Source of the DNA: Streptomyces chromofuscus | GTDB taxonomy: Bacteria; Actinomycetota; Actinomycetes; Streptomycetales; Streptomycetaceae | Direction: 5' to 3' | DNA: 64,000 bases | Assembly: GCF_015160875.1 (NCBI RefSeq) | Contig: NZ_CP063374.1 | Location: forward strand, 6,513,501 to 6,577,500 | In this document: positions 18,657-28,400 of the stretch, piece after piece | Layout of the letters: every line of letters begins with the position of its first letter | Position numbering within the stretch: position 1 is the stretch's first letter | Translations under genes and position numbers: made by a program | Notes under the pieces: generated by a model | Databases searched by the model: none | Told to the model about the DNA's origin: nothing | What the model saw: the letters and a program-made list of their open reading frames with translations, nothing else

Positions 18657-19661
18657 ATGGCCACCAACACCGCTCCGTTCCCCGCCCTCCTCGGACCCCA
18701 CCACCTGGTCCACCGGCCCACCAGCCCCGAGGCCTTCCTGTTGACGGCCGCCCCGCCGGTTCGACAGTCGTTCGCGTTCTCCGGGGAACTCCCCGTCACC
18801 CACCCCCTGTTCGGTGACTCCCCGTCGCACTTCCACGATCCGCTGATCCCGCTGGCGTCACTGCGCCAGTCCATGCTCTTCGCGGCGCTCCGCTACTTCA
18901 GGGTGCCGGCGAGCCGGCACGCCGTGGTGGCTTCGGCGAGCGCCGCGATCACCGGCCTGGAGGCGTGGCGCCGCAGCGACTCGCGGGCCGGGATCGTGCT
19001 GGAACTCGTCATGACGCCCCTCGACGTCGTCGGCGGCGTGCCGCGCGGCCTGGAGTGCGAGGCCGCCGTCCTCATCGACGGCGAGCGCTGCGGCACGGCC
19101 GCGTCCCGGCTGGCCTTCCTCCTCGACGGGGTCTACCGCAACCACCGCGAGACGGGGCGGCGGCAGAGCGAGGAGTCCGCCGCCGGGTACGCCGCTCCGT
19201 CCTCCTCGGGCCTGCCGCTGCCCGGGCAGGTGGGTCACCTGCACGCCGGCAACGTCCTGGTCGGCCTTCCCGAGCGGACCGGGACGGAAGCCGATGCGGA
19301 GTTGTCGTTCCCCGTCGACGCCGAGGCGGCCGCCGGGCTGCGGTTCGAGGCCGACGCACCCGACGAGGTGCCCCCGTTGCTGTTCCTCGAGGTGTCCCGC
19401 CAAGCGGGGCTGCTCGCCGCCGCGGAGCTGCGCGGCTTCGTCCCCTCGCACGCCGTGCTGTCCCGCTGGCAGGCCACGTTCCGCGGCTTCGCCGAGCCCG
19501 GACTGCCGCTGCGCTGCACGGTGCGGGAGGGCGTGCGCCGCACGGACGGGCGGGTGCGCCGGGACGCGGAGGGCCGGCCCGTGACGGAGTTGCGCCTGAC
19601 GTTCCTCCAGGGCAGCCGTGTCGTGGCGCGGATCTCCGCCTCCGTGCTCCAGGACTGCTGA
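18657..19661 (+). CDS. AfsA-like gamma-butyrolactone synthase family protein
   Basis: This 334-residue protein has the duplicated hot-dog layout of the A-factor biosynthesis family. The first repeat carries HFHDPLIPLASLRQSM and the second PPLLFLEVSRQAGLL. AfsA enzymes condense a beta-keto acyl-ACP with dihydroxyacetone phosphate to begin butyrolactone signal synthesis. I chose the ATG at 18657 with AGAGGA upstream. It is followed 8 bases later by the large SARP gene, so the two are probably co-transcribed. No butyrolactone receptor (TetR type) is encoded in the window. AfsA homologues can also act as biosynthetic enzymes, which is the alternative. Confidence 0.8.
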   Translation: MATNTAPFPALLGPHHLVHRPTSPEAFLLTAAPPVRQSFAFSGELPVTHPLFGDSPSHFHDPLIPLASLRQSMLFAALRYFRVPASRHAVVASASAAITGLEAWRRSDSRAGIVLELVMTPLDVVGGVPRGLECEAAVLIDGERCGTAASRLAFLLDGVYRNHRETGRRQSEESAAGYAAPSSSGLPLPGQVGHLHAGNVLVGLPERTGTEADAELSFPVDAEAAAGLRFEADAPDEVPPLLFLEVSRQAGLLAAAELRGFVPSHAVLSRWQATFRGFAEPGLPLRCTVREGVRRTDGRVRRDAEGRPVTELRLTFLQGSRVVARISASVLQDC

Positions 19662-19669
19662 GGCCCGCG

Positions 19670-22408
19670 ATGAGATACCGCGTACTCGGCCCCGTGCACA
19701 TGACGCCTCGCACACCGTCCGCGGCCAAGCCGCGCGCGGTCCTCGCCACCCTGCTCGTGCAGAGCAACACGGTGGTCTCGACCCACACCCTGATCGACGA
19801 ACTGTGGGGCGCCGAACCCCCACGCACCGCCACCACCACCCTCCAGGTCTACGTGTCGCAACTGCGCAAGGCTCTCCTGGACGACGACACCGGCGGCGCC
19901 GCGCAGCCCCTGCTGACCCGGTCCCCCGGCTATTTGCTGCGGGTCGCCCCGGACGAGTTGGACCTGACGGTCTTCGAGTCGCTGCGGGCCGAGGGCCGGG
20001 CCGCGTACGGCCGGCAGGAGTACGCGGACGCCTCCCGGGCGCTGAGCCGTGCGCTCGGGCTGTGGACCGGGCCCGCGCTCTCGGGCATCCCGCACGGCCC
20101 CTCCCTCCAGACCTCCGCGATCCGGCTGAACGAGCTGCGCGCGGAGGTACTGGAACAGCGGATCTCCGCCGACCTGCGGCTCGGGCAGCACCAGGAGCTC
20201 GTCGGTGAGCTGATGGCGCTGGCCCACGAGCATCCGCTGCGCGAGACGCTGCGCTGTCATCTGATGGTGGCGCTCTACCGGTCCGGCCGGCAGTCCGACG
20301 CCCTGCAGGTCTACCACCAGGCGCGGCGCGCACTCGTCGACGAGCTGGGGGTGGAACCCGGGCCGGTGCTGAGCCGGCTGCACGAGCGGATCCTCGCCTC
20401 CGACCCCTCGCTGGCCTGGCACGGCGAGCCCGAGCGCAGGCCGGCGCCCGCCGGCGGACCGGGCCACCGCCCGGCCGGCGGCTCCTCCGGCCGGCCCGCG
20501 GGGCCTCCGGTGTGGCTGCCGCCGGCCGTCGCGGACTTCGTCGGACGCGAGGACGAACTGGCCGTCGGCGGGCGGCTCCTGGCGCAGGCCCCGACGGCAC
20601 GGACCAAGGTGCTGGCGCTGTCGGGCCGGGCGGGCGTGGGGAAGACGACGCTGGCCGTACGGCTGGCCCACGGTGCCGCCGACCGGTTCCCCGGCGGACG
20701 CGTCCTGGTGACGTTGCGGGACGCCGGCGGGCGGGCCGTCGATCCCAGGACCGCCATGGTGACCCTGCTGCGCCGGCTGCGAGGACCGCAGGCGGCGGGA
20801 GGGGGTGTGGGAGCAGGCGCGGACGGCGGCGCGGTACCGCTGCCGTCCTGCGAGACGGAACTCGCGGAGCTGCTGCACGCACGCACTGAGGGCCGGACGA
20901 TGCTCGTCGTCCTGGACGACGCCGTCTCCGAGGCGCAGGTCCGCCCGGTGCTGGCGGCCCTGTCCGACTGCGCCGTCGTCGTCACGAGCCGGCAGGTCCT
21001 CGGCGCGCTGGAGAACGTGCGGCACCTGACCCTCGACGTCCTGTCCCGGCCCGAGGCCGAGGCACTGTTGACGGCGTGCGGCGGCGAGCGGATGCGCGAC
21101 GACCCGGAGGCGGCGGGAGAGATCGCCGGACTGTGCGGGAGGCTGCCGCTGGCGCTGCGGGTGGCGGCCGCCGGGCTCGCCGCCCGCCCGCACTGGACGG
21201 CGGCCGGGCTCGCGCGGCGGCTGCGGGACGAGCGGACCCGGCTGCACGCGCTCGCGCTGGGTGACCTCGACGTGCGCAGCACGCTGCTGACGGCCTACCA
21301 CGACGTGGGCGAGGAGTCCCGGCACGCCTTCCGCGTCCTCGGGCAGGCCGCGCTGCCCGACTTCGCCCCCTGGACCGCGACCGCGCTCCTCGGCACGGAC
21401 CCGGCTCGGGCCGAACGGCTCACCGAGGAACTGGTGGCGGCCCATCTGCTGGAGGCGCGGCGGCGCCCGGGGCGACTGACCCCCGTGCGCTACGGCTTCC
21501 ACACCCTGCTGCGCTCACTGGCCCTGGACACGCTCGCCGAGGAGTGCCCCCAGGAAGGCGTCGCCGCCGTGGAACGGCTCTGCCGGGCCTTCCTGACGCT
21601 GGCCCGGCACGCGGACGCGCGGATGGCGCCGGGCCGGGACCGGCTGGCGTACGACGTCGAGCCCGTGCCCGGGGTCGTCCCCCGCCAGGTGATCGGCAGT
21701 TCCCCGCTGCGCTGGTTCCAGGAGGAGTCCGCCGGTCTGTCGGAGGCCGTACGGCAGGCCCACGCGGCCGGGCGGTGGGGGCTGTGCAGTGCCCTCGCCT
21801 CCGCGGCGGCCGGGTACTACGAGGCGAGCGCCCTGTGGGACGAGTGGCAGTCGACGCACGACCTCGCGCTGGACGCCGCCCGCGCGGCCGGTGACGTCCA
21901 CGCGGAGGCCGTCGTCCTGCGGTCGCTCGGCGACCTCGCCTGGCAGCGCCACCGGACCTCACCGGCGCTCGACCGGTACCGCCTGGCCCGGGAACTGTTC
22001 ACCCGCCACGGTGACCGGGCGGGGGCGGGCCGCTGCCTGTCCGCCGAGGCGGACGTGCTGCTCGCCCTGGGCCGGGCCGACCACGCCGGACACGCCTATG
22101 CCCGGGCCCTGGCGGAGTGCCGGTCGGCCGGCGACGCGCGCGGCTCGGCCGAGGCGCTGCGCGGACTGGCCCTGGTGGCGCGGAGCCAGGGCGAGCAGGA
22201 GGAGGCGCTGGCCCACCTCGACGCGTGCGAGAGCGCCGCGCGTTCGGCGGGCGACGGCCGCTGGACCGAGTACGCGCGACGCACGGCGAGTGCCCTGCGC
22301 ATGGCACTCGCGTCGGACGGGCCGGGCGCGGAGCACGCCGTCCCACTCGAAGTACGGCCCGGTGTCTGGCTGTTCCACCCGCCGGGGCCGGACCAGCGGG
22401 CCGCGTGA
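19670..22408 (+). CDS. AfsR-like SARP regulator with NB-ARC and TPR regions
   Basis: This 912-residue regulator has the OmpR-like winged helix (RYRVLGPVHMTPR to YVSQLRKAL), a bacterial transcriptional activation domain to about residue 250, and a linker rich in Gly/Pro. A nucleotide-binding domain follows with the P-loop GRAGVGKTTLA, and the C-terminal third is TPR-like helical repeats. Large SARPs of this type activate antibiotic genes by binding heptamer direct repeats. The ATG at 19670 follows the AfsA-like stop by 8 bases. It is one of two SARPs that could bind the repeat elements reported here. Confidence 0.9.
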   Translation: MRYRVLGPVHMTPRTPSAAKPRAVLATLLVQSNTVVSTHTLIDELWGAEPPRTATTTLQVYVSQLRKALLDDDTGGAAQPLLTRSPGYLLRVAPDELDLTVFESLRAEGRAAYGRQEYADASRALSRALGLWTGPALSGIPHGPSLQTSAIRLNELRAEVLEQRISADLRLGQHQELVGELMALAHEHPLRETLRCHLMVALYRSGRQSDALQVYHQARRALVDELGVEPGPVLSRLHERILASDPSLAWHGEPERRPAPAGGPGHRPAGGSSGRPAGPPVWLPPAVADFVGREDELAVGGRLLAQAPTARTKVLALSGRAGVGKTTLAVRLAHGAADRFPGGRVLVTLRDAGGRAVDPRTAMVTLLRRLRGPQAAGGGVGAGADGGAVPLPSCETELAELLHARTEGRTMLVVLDDAVSEAQVRPVLAALSDCAVVVTSRQVLGALENVRHLTLDVLSRPEAEALLTACGGERMRDDPEAAGEIAGLCGRLPLALRVAAAGLAARPHWTAAGLARRLRDERTRLHALALGDLDVRSTLLTAYHDVGEESRHAFRVLGQAALPDFAPWTATALLGTDPARAERLTEELVAAHLLEARRRPGRLTPVRYGFHTLLRSLALDTLAEECPQEGVAAVERLCRAFLTLARHADARMAPGRDRLAYDVEPVPGVVPRQVIGSSPLRWFQEESAGLSEAVRQAHAAGRWGLCSALASAAAGYYEASALWDEWQSTHDLALDAARAAGDVHAEAVVLRSLGDLAWQRHRTSPALDRYRLARELFTRHGDRAGAGRCLSAEADVLLALGRADHAGHAYARALAECRSAGDARGSAEALRGLALVARSQGEQEEALAHLDACESAARSAGDGRWTEYARRTASALRMALASDGPGAEHAVPLEVRPGVWLFHPPGPDQRAA

Positions 22409-22438
22409 GGTCCGCTGCGGCTCGCCCTGCCGGACATC

Positions 22439-22474
22439 CCTGCCCGGCCGGGGCGTCGTCGCCGGCCGGGCAGG
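22439..22474. terminator. Bidirectional hairpin terminator
   Basis: A perfect 13-bp inverted repeat (CCTGCCCGGCCGG and its complement) with a 10-base loop lies between the converging SARP and PPTase genes. It would serve both transcription units. Confidence 0.7.
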
Positions 22475-22567
22475 CCCGGGGGCGGGGGTCGGTCACTCCG
22501 GCAGCCACCGGGCGGCACGTCGCCCGGTTCCCGCCTCGTCGCCACACGAGGGCAACCCGCTCCCGCC

Positions 22568-23434
22568 TCACCACGCGGCGGCGGCCCGTTCCTCCTCGTC
22601 CGCTGCAGCCAGCACGGCGTCGACGATGGAGGGGTCGAGCGCGGTGGCCGCCGCGAGGTCCGTCGTGCGGCCGAAGCCGGCGTCGCCGACGGCGACGCCG
22701 ATGGTGTAGGTGTCCTCGAACGTGAGCGTGTGGAAGGTCCAGGCGCCGACCGTCCCGGGGGTGCCGTCGGGAAGCAGCAGGTCGGTGGGGGCGCCGTCCG
22801 GGCCGAAGCCGAATTCGGTGAAGCCCAGCCGCAGGCCGAGACCGACGGCCTTGCTGTACGCCTCCTTCAGCGTCCACACGCGCACCACGGCGGAGTTGCG
22901 TTCCGCGGGCGGCAGGGCCTCGATCCGCTCCGCCTCGTGCGGAGTGCACATCTGGCGGCACAGCCCCGCGCCGTACAGGGGGCGGTCGCCGCGCTCGGCG
23001 TCGACGCCGATGGGGCCGTCGGTGGCGAGACCGGCCAGCAGCAGGCCGTCGGTGTGGCTGAGGCTGATGTGCAGGCCGTCGTAGCCGCGCAGGCCGGGAC
23101 GGCCGGTGAGGCCGTAGCCGAGTTCGACGGAGTGCGGCGGCACGCCCAGCGCGGCCGCCGCGGCGCACTTCAGCAGGACGCGGGAGGCGGCGAACCGGGC
23201 CCGGGCCTGCGGCTGCGTCAGCTCCTGGTACCGCTCCCAGTCGTGGCCGAGCAGGGCACGCAGCCGCGCGGCGCCCGCACGGTCCGGGCGCCAGTCGTCC
23301 TCGTGGGCGCAGACCAGCGCGGCCCCGTGCCGGTCCAGGTCAGTGCGTACCCTGCTCCAGTCCGTCGAGGAGCCGCCGATCGTGATCGGCTCCCCGAGGG
23401 TCCGGCCCGGCGTCCGGCGACGGGGTGCCCTCAT
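22568..23434 (-). CDS. Sfp-type 4'-phosphopantetheinyl transferase
   Basis: This 288-residue protein contains the two PPTase signatures: GVDAE at residues 143-147 and VWTLKEAYSKA near 186-196, with the Mg-binding Asp/Glu residues. It activates carrier proteins by adding phosphopantetheine, here the two free ACPs and the PKS ACP domain. The ATG at 23434 has GGAG nearby and overlaps the upstream acyltransferase gene by 95 bases. No other start codon exists in frame before the conserved region. It is the last gene of the long leftward operon. Confidence 0.9.
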   Translation of the reverse strand: MRAPRRRTPGRTLGEPITIGGSSTDWSRVRTDLDRHGAALVCAHEDDWRPDRAGAARLRALLGHDWERYQELTQPQARARFAASRVLLKCAAAAALGVPPHSVELGYGLTGRPGLRGYDGLHISLSHTDGLLLAGLATDGPIGVDAERGDRPLYGAGLCRQMCTPHEAERIEALPPAERNSAVVRVWTLKEAYSKAVGLGLRLGFTEFGFGPDGAPTDLLLPDGTPGTVGAWTFHTLTFEDTYTIGVAVGDAGFGRTTDLAAATALDPSIVDAVLAAADEEERAAAAW

Positions 23435-24200
23435 CGAAGGTCTCCAGCATGTGGTGGAGATCGGTCAGCACGTCGGCCGCGGTCGCGCCGTCGATCACCC
23501 GGTGGTCGAAGGTGAGGCCCAGCCGCATCATCGGCGCGGGGACGACCACGCCGTCACGGACCACCGCACGGTCCACGACCCGGCCCATGGTGAGGGTGAC
23601 GGCGGTGCCGCCGGCCGAGTGGAAGCCGTCGACGGTCCGGTGGCCGAGCGAGGACACCGAGACGGTGCCGAACACGCCGGGACGCCGCTGCGGGGCGCGC
23701 AGCGCCGCGGCGAAGGCGGCCCGGCCGAGCGCCACCGGCAGCCGACCCAGCATCCGTACACCCTTGAACTCGGGCAGGTCCGCCGCCTGGTCGCCCCGGT
23801 AGCGGTCGATGCGTTCCTGGATCTCGCGCAGGTTGGCCGTCTCCAGGCCGGGCACGAGCGCCGAGAGCACGGTGCGCTCGCCCTCGACCTTCCGGTCCAG
23901 GGCGACCTTGGCCGTGACGCCGTCGAAGCGGACGATTTTCGGGCGCCGCAGCAGTCCCGGCCAGCCGGGAGCCAGCACGGCGTTGGCCTCCGGGTGACGG
24001 TCCAGGACCCGTCCGGCGGAGTACAGGAGGTAGCTGACGAGCGAGTAGCGCCTGCCGTGGTCGCGGGCGGCGGCGCGGTGCGCCTGGACACGGGTCATGT
24101 CGACGTCGGTGTCCAGGTACACGGGCCGCTGGTCCGCCGCCCACTCCAGGAAGTACAGGGTGTGACGGCGGCGCCGTACGTCGGTGGCGGTGGAGCTCAC
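23340..24200 (-). CDS. E2-fold acyltransferase, AbyA4/Agg4-like
   Basis: This 286-residue protein has only the catalytic domain of the 2-oxoacid dehydrogenase E2 acyltransferases, without lipoyl or binding domains. The C-terminal signature LGLTFDHRVIDGATAADVL holds the catalytic His and Asp (DHRVIDG). In tetronate clusters this type acetylates the 5-hydroxymethyl group before elimination by the hydrolase. The GTG at 24200 overlaps the ACP stop as GTGA. Neighbouring ACP and KAS III genes are each coupled by 4-base overlaps, supporting the tetronate role. Confidence 0.85.
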   Translation of the reverse strand: MSSTATDVRRRRHTLYFLEWAADQRPVYLDTDVDMTRVQAHRAAARDHGRRYSLVSYLLYSAGRVLDRHPEANAVLAPGWPGLLRRPKIVRFDGVTAKVALDRKVEGERTVLSALVPGLETANLREIQERIDRYRGDQAADLPEFKGVRMLGRLPVALGRAAFAAALRAPQRRPGVFGTVSVSSLGHRTVDGFHSAGGTAVTLTMGRVVDRAVVRDGVVVPAPMMRLGLTFDHRVIDGATAADVLTDLHHMLETFDEGTPSPDAGPDPRGADHDRRLLDGLEQGTH

Positions 24201-24463
24201 CCGGTCACCGCCAGGTCGTAGATCTCCTTCAGGCTGCGGGCCTGCAGCACCTCGCCGACCGGGACCCTGCGGCCGATGGCCGGCTCCAGGGCGGTGACGA
24301 GCCTGAGCAGGTGCAGCGAGTCCCATTCGGGAAGCTCGTCGAAGTCGGCGGCCACCTGCCCGGGGGCGAGCGGCATGCCGATCTCCTCGGTGACGAGCCG
24401 GACGTAGTCGTCGAGGGTGAAGCCGCCCGTGGCGGGAACGGCGGCGGCGCTGTCGGTGGTCAT
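24197..24463 (-). CDS. Discrete ACP (glyceryl carrier, tetronate pathway)
   Basis: This 88-residue acyl carrier protein has the phosphopantetheine site at Ser49 in ELPEWDSLHLLRLV. In tetronate pathways such an ACP receives the glyceryl unit from the FkbH-like enzyme. It overlaps the KAS III gene by ATGA upstream and the acyltransferase by GTGA downstream. The other free ACP (28544) has a different motif (LDSVAAL) and probably serves the fatty acyl chain. Confidence 0.85.
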   Translation of the reverse strand: MTTDSAAAVPATGGFTLDDYVRLVTEEIGMPLAPGQVAADFDELPEWDSLHLLRLVTALEPAIGRRVPVGEVLQARSLKEIYDLAVTG

Positions 24464-25482
24464 ATCTTCTCCAGGGCGAAACCGGCCTTGATCCACTTGC
24501 TGGACTCCACGGCGACCGCGAGGGCCCGCTCGCCGCCGGACATCCGCTCCAGCAACTTCTCCATCTGCAAAAACGGCAGCGCGTTCCCGTTGTTGCCGGT
24601 GTCGGCGACGCACGAGATCTCGCGCGCGGTGGGCACGTCGAGTTCCTCGGTGATACGGCGGGTCATCCGGCCGGAGAGCTGGGGCGGCAGCAGATAGTCC
24701 AGCTGGTCGGCCTCCCAGTCGAGTTCGCCCAGCAGCTCCCACAGGATCTCGACGGCCATGACGGGCACGGACTCCTCGATGGCCTTGTAGTCCTCGGCGA
24801 CGGCCTGCCGGTCGTCGTGGCGGTCGGCGAGCCCGAACCACTCGATGACCTGACCGGGCCTGCGGCCCAGCCCGGTGAAGCGGTTGAGGACGTGGCGCAG
24901 CGCCACGCCCTGGCCGCGCGGCTCGTCGGTCAGGACGGCCGCCCCGGCGCCGTCGCCGAACAGCACGTAGTTGACGAGGTCGCTGGGGGCGGCGGCGGAC
25001 AGGTCGCGCCCCAGGTCGAGGTGCTTGCTGCACACGTCGCCGCCGATGACCAGGCCGGTGCGGTACTGGCCGGAGGCGATCATCGTCCGGGCGACGTCGA
25101 GGGCCTGGACGGCGCCGGCGCAGCCGGACTGGAGCTGGAAGGTCGGCACCTGGTCCAGGCCCAGCTGGTCGGCGACATGGTTGACGGTGGCGGGCATCAG
25201 GTGGTCGGGGGTGGCCGTGCCGAGGACGACGAACTCGATCTCGGACGGGTCGACGCCGGGGGCGGCCAGCGCCCGCTCGGCCGCCTGCGCGCACAGGTCG
25301 GCGAGCGACCAGCGCACCACTCCGGTGCCGAGGTCCCGGGCGAAGTACCGCGTCCGGGTGCCGATGAAGACCTCGATCCATTCCTCGTTGATGCCGAGCA
25401 CCTTGGCCAGGGTGGCGTTGTCCACCGGGTCCCCGGGCAGCGCGGTGCCCAGGGAGGCCAGGTGGGTCGTCGCAGTGGTCAT
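24460..25482 (-). CDS. KAS III-like tetronate-forming condensing enzyme
   Basis: This 340-residue FabH-fold protein has the active-site Cys121 in LQSGCAGAVQAL and a matching Asn in ADTGNNGNALPF. The position where FabH has the HQAN histidine reads LLPPQLSGRM, so this His is not conserved. AbyA1, Tmn15 and similar proteins join glyceryl-ACP to the beta-ketoacyl chain, and the present gene is in the same gene context. The start overlaps the PKS stop by ATGA. A substrate-specific or altered mechanism is possible given the missing His. Confidence 0.85.
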   Translation of the reverse strand: MTTATTHLASLGTALPGDPVDNATLAKVLGINEEWIEVFIGTRTRYFARDLGTGVVRWSLADLCAQAAERALAAPGVDPSEIEFVVLGTATPDHLMPATVNHVADQLGLDQVPTFQLQSGCAGAVQALDVARTMIASGQYRTGLVIGGDVCSKHLDLGRDLSAAAPSDLVNYVLFGDGAGAAVLTDEPRGQGVALRHVLNRFTGLGRRPGQVIEWFGLADRHDDRQAVAEDYKAIEESVPVMAVEILWELLGELDWEADQLDYLLPPQLSGRMTRRITEELDVPTAREISCVADTGNNGNALPFLQMEKLLERMSGGERALAVAVESSKWIKAGFALEKI

Positions 25483-28400
25483 GCCGTCCTCTCTTGATGC
25501 GGGAGCGCCCGGTCCTCCCCGGCGTCGCCGCGGGGCGCGGCAGCGGGCACCGTCGCGCCGAGCTCGCGCAGGTAGGCGATGAGATCGCCGACGGAGGAGA
25601 GCCGGGGCAGCAGGTCCTGGACCGTCAGCGTGCCGATGCCGGCGAGGCGTGACTCCAGCCGGTTCTTCAGCTCCATCACCATCACGGAGTCGAAGCCCAG
25701 GTCTTCGTAGAGCCGGTCGTGCGGGCCGACTTCGGCGTCGGTGTAGCCGCCGACCAGGCCGACGGCTGCCAGGACGGCGTCCGCGACGGGGTCCGCCGGG
25801 GTGCCGGGCCGGACCGGGGCGAGCGACGGGGCGCTTCCCGGCTCGTGGGGTCCCTCGGCGGCGGACGCCGCGGGGCGTTCCTGCCGGACGGCGCCCGGCT
25901 GGGCGGACCGCCGCACCGGATTCCTCGCCCAGTAGCGGTGCTCCGTGGAGAAGGCGTACGGCGGCAGCGGGTGTGCGACGCGCTCCTCGGGCGCGTACAC
26001 GGCGTCCCAGGCGGGTTCCACACCGCCCCGGTACAGCTCGGCGAGCGCCTCGGCGAGGTCCCGGCCGGTGGACTCGGGACCGCGCACCGGCAGGACGTGC
26101 GCCGGGCCGTCGCCGGCCGCCCGGTCGAGGCGGCGCGCCATCCCGGAGAGCACCGGCTGCGGACCGACCTCCACCAGGTGGGTCGGGCCCGCGTCGAGCA
26201 GCGCGCCGGCGGCGTCCGCGAACAGGACGGTCGCGCCGACGTGTTCCACCCAGTAGGCGGCGTCCATCGCCTCGCCGTCGAGCACCCGGCCGCGCACCGT
26301 CGAGTACAGCGGGATCTCGGGCACCGACCCGCCGATCTCGTCGGCGACCTCCGCGAAGCGGGCCAGCATCGGCTCCATCAGCGGCGAGTGGAAGGCGTGC
26401 GAGACCTGGAGCCCGCGGGTGGTGACGCCCTCGGCCTCCAGCGCCGCGCCGATCCGTTCCAGGGCCGTCAGATCACCGGAGAGCACCGTGGCGGCGGGGC
26501 CGTTGACCGCGGCGACCCCCACCCGGGGCTCGGACTCGATGCGCGCCCGGAGGTCCGTGTGGGCGGCCCGCACGGCCAGCATGCCGCCGCCCGCGGGGAG
26601 TTCCTGCATCAGCGCGCCGCGTGCGGCGACCAGCCGGGCGGCGCCCTCCAGCGGCAGCGCCCGGGCCAGCACGGCGGCGGCGAACTCGCCGACGCTGTGG
26701 CCGAGGAGCATGCCGGGGCGCACGCCGAGTTCCCTCAGGGTCCGCCCCAGGGCGTAGCCGACGGCGAACAACGCGGGCTGCGTCCACCGTGTGCTGTGCA
26801 CCGCCTCGTCGCCGGCGAGGACCAGGTCCCGCACGGAGCGTCCGGTGTGCGGCAGCAGCGCGGCGTCGGCCTCGTCGAGGAAGGCCCGGTACAGCGGCGA
26901 CCGCTCGTACAGCGCGGCCGTCATCCGCGGGTACTGCGACCCCTGTCCGGTGAACAGGAAGGCGGTGCGGGTCCGGCCGGCGGGCCGGGCACTGAGCCGG
27001 GTGAGCCGCTCCGGGTCCGCGGCGGCCTCGCGCAGGGTCGCGACCAGTTCCGCCGTGTCCGTGGCGGCGGCCGCGAAACGCAGGCGGTGGCCCGCCTTGA
27101 CGCGGTTGCTGGACCGGGCCAGCGGGCCCAGCGCAGTACGGCGGGCCGCCGCCGCGTCCGCCTGGACCAGCAGGTTGCGGCGCAGGGCCTCGGCGTTCGG
27201 TGCGGTCAGGGTGAACACGGCGGCGCCGATGCCGCCCGGTGCTGCGGCGCCGACCGGTTCGGGGCGCGCGGCGCGCGCGGGCGCCGACTCGAGGACGGCG
27301 TGGGCGTTGGTGCCGCCCATGCCGAAGCTGCTGAGTCCGGCGACGGTCGCACCGGCGGGCAGCCGCAGCGGCGCCTTGAGCAGCCGCAGCCCGTGGTCGC
27401 GCAGTTTGAGCTGCTTGTTCTCCTTGGCGGCGAAGCGGCTGGCGGGCACCACCCGGTGGTGCAGGGACAGGGCGACCTTGATCAGCCCGGCGATCCCGGC
27501 GGCGCCCTCGGTGTGCCCGAGGTTGCCCTTGACCGAGCCGATCGCCATGGGCTTGCCGACGCGCCCGGCGTGGTGGTGGCCGAGCGCCCTGACCTCCATC
27601 ATGTCGCCGAGGGCGGTGCCGGTGCCGTGCGCCTCGGTGAAGACGACGTCGGACGGCTCGACCCCCGCCCGGCGGTAGGCGGCGGCGAGCACCTCCTGCT
27701 GGGCCCAGCGGTTCGGCGCCGTCAGCCCGTTGCTGCGGCCGTCCTGGTTGACGGAGGTGCCCCGGATGACGGCGTACACCCGTCGGCCGTCGGCGATCGC
27801 GTCGCGCAGCCTGCACAGCACGACCACGCCGACGCCCTCGCCGCGGCCGATGCCGTTCGCCTCCGCGCTGAAGGGCTTGCAGCGCCCGTCGGGCGCGGAC
27901 AGCCCAGCCTGGGTGTAGAAGATCGACAGCGCCGGGGTGAGGGCCACGTTGACGCCGCCGACGAGCACCTGGTCGCACTCCTCGGACAGCAGGGCGTTCA
28001 CCGCGAGGTGGGTGGCGACCAGCGAGGAGGAGCACGCGGTGTCGACGGCGAGGCTCGGGCCCTTCAGGTCGAGGTGGTAGGAGATCCGGTTGGCGGTCAT
28101 GCAGTAGCCGTTGCCGGACCCGACCTGTGCGGTGACGTTGTCGTAGTCGGTGAGGTGCAGTTGCGCCCACTCGTTGCCCATGATGCCGACGAAGACCCCG
28201 GTGCGGGTGCCGGCCAGGTCGCGCGGCGCGATCCCGGCGTCCTCCACCGCCCGCCACGCGGACTGCAGCAGCAGCCGTTGCTGGGGGTCCATGGCGGCGG
28301 CCTCGCGCGGCGAGGTGGTGAAGAACTCGTTGTCGAAGGCGTCCGGGTCGGCGATGAAGCCGCCCTCGGTGGTGTTGGCGCGTCCTTCCTCCCCGGCCGG

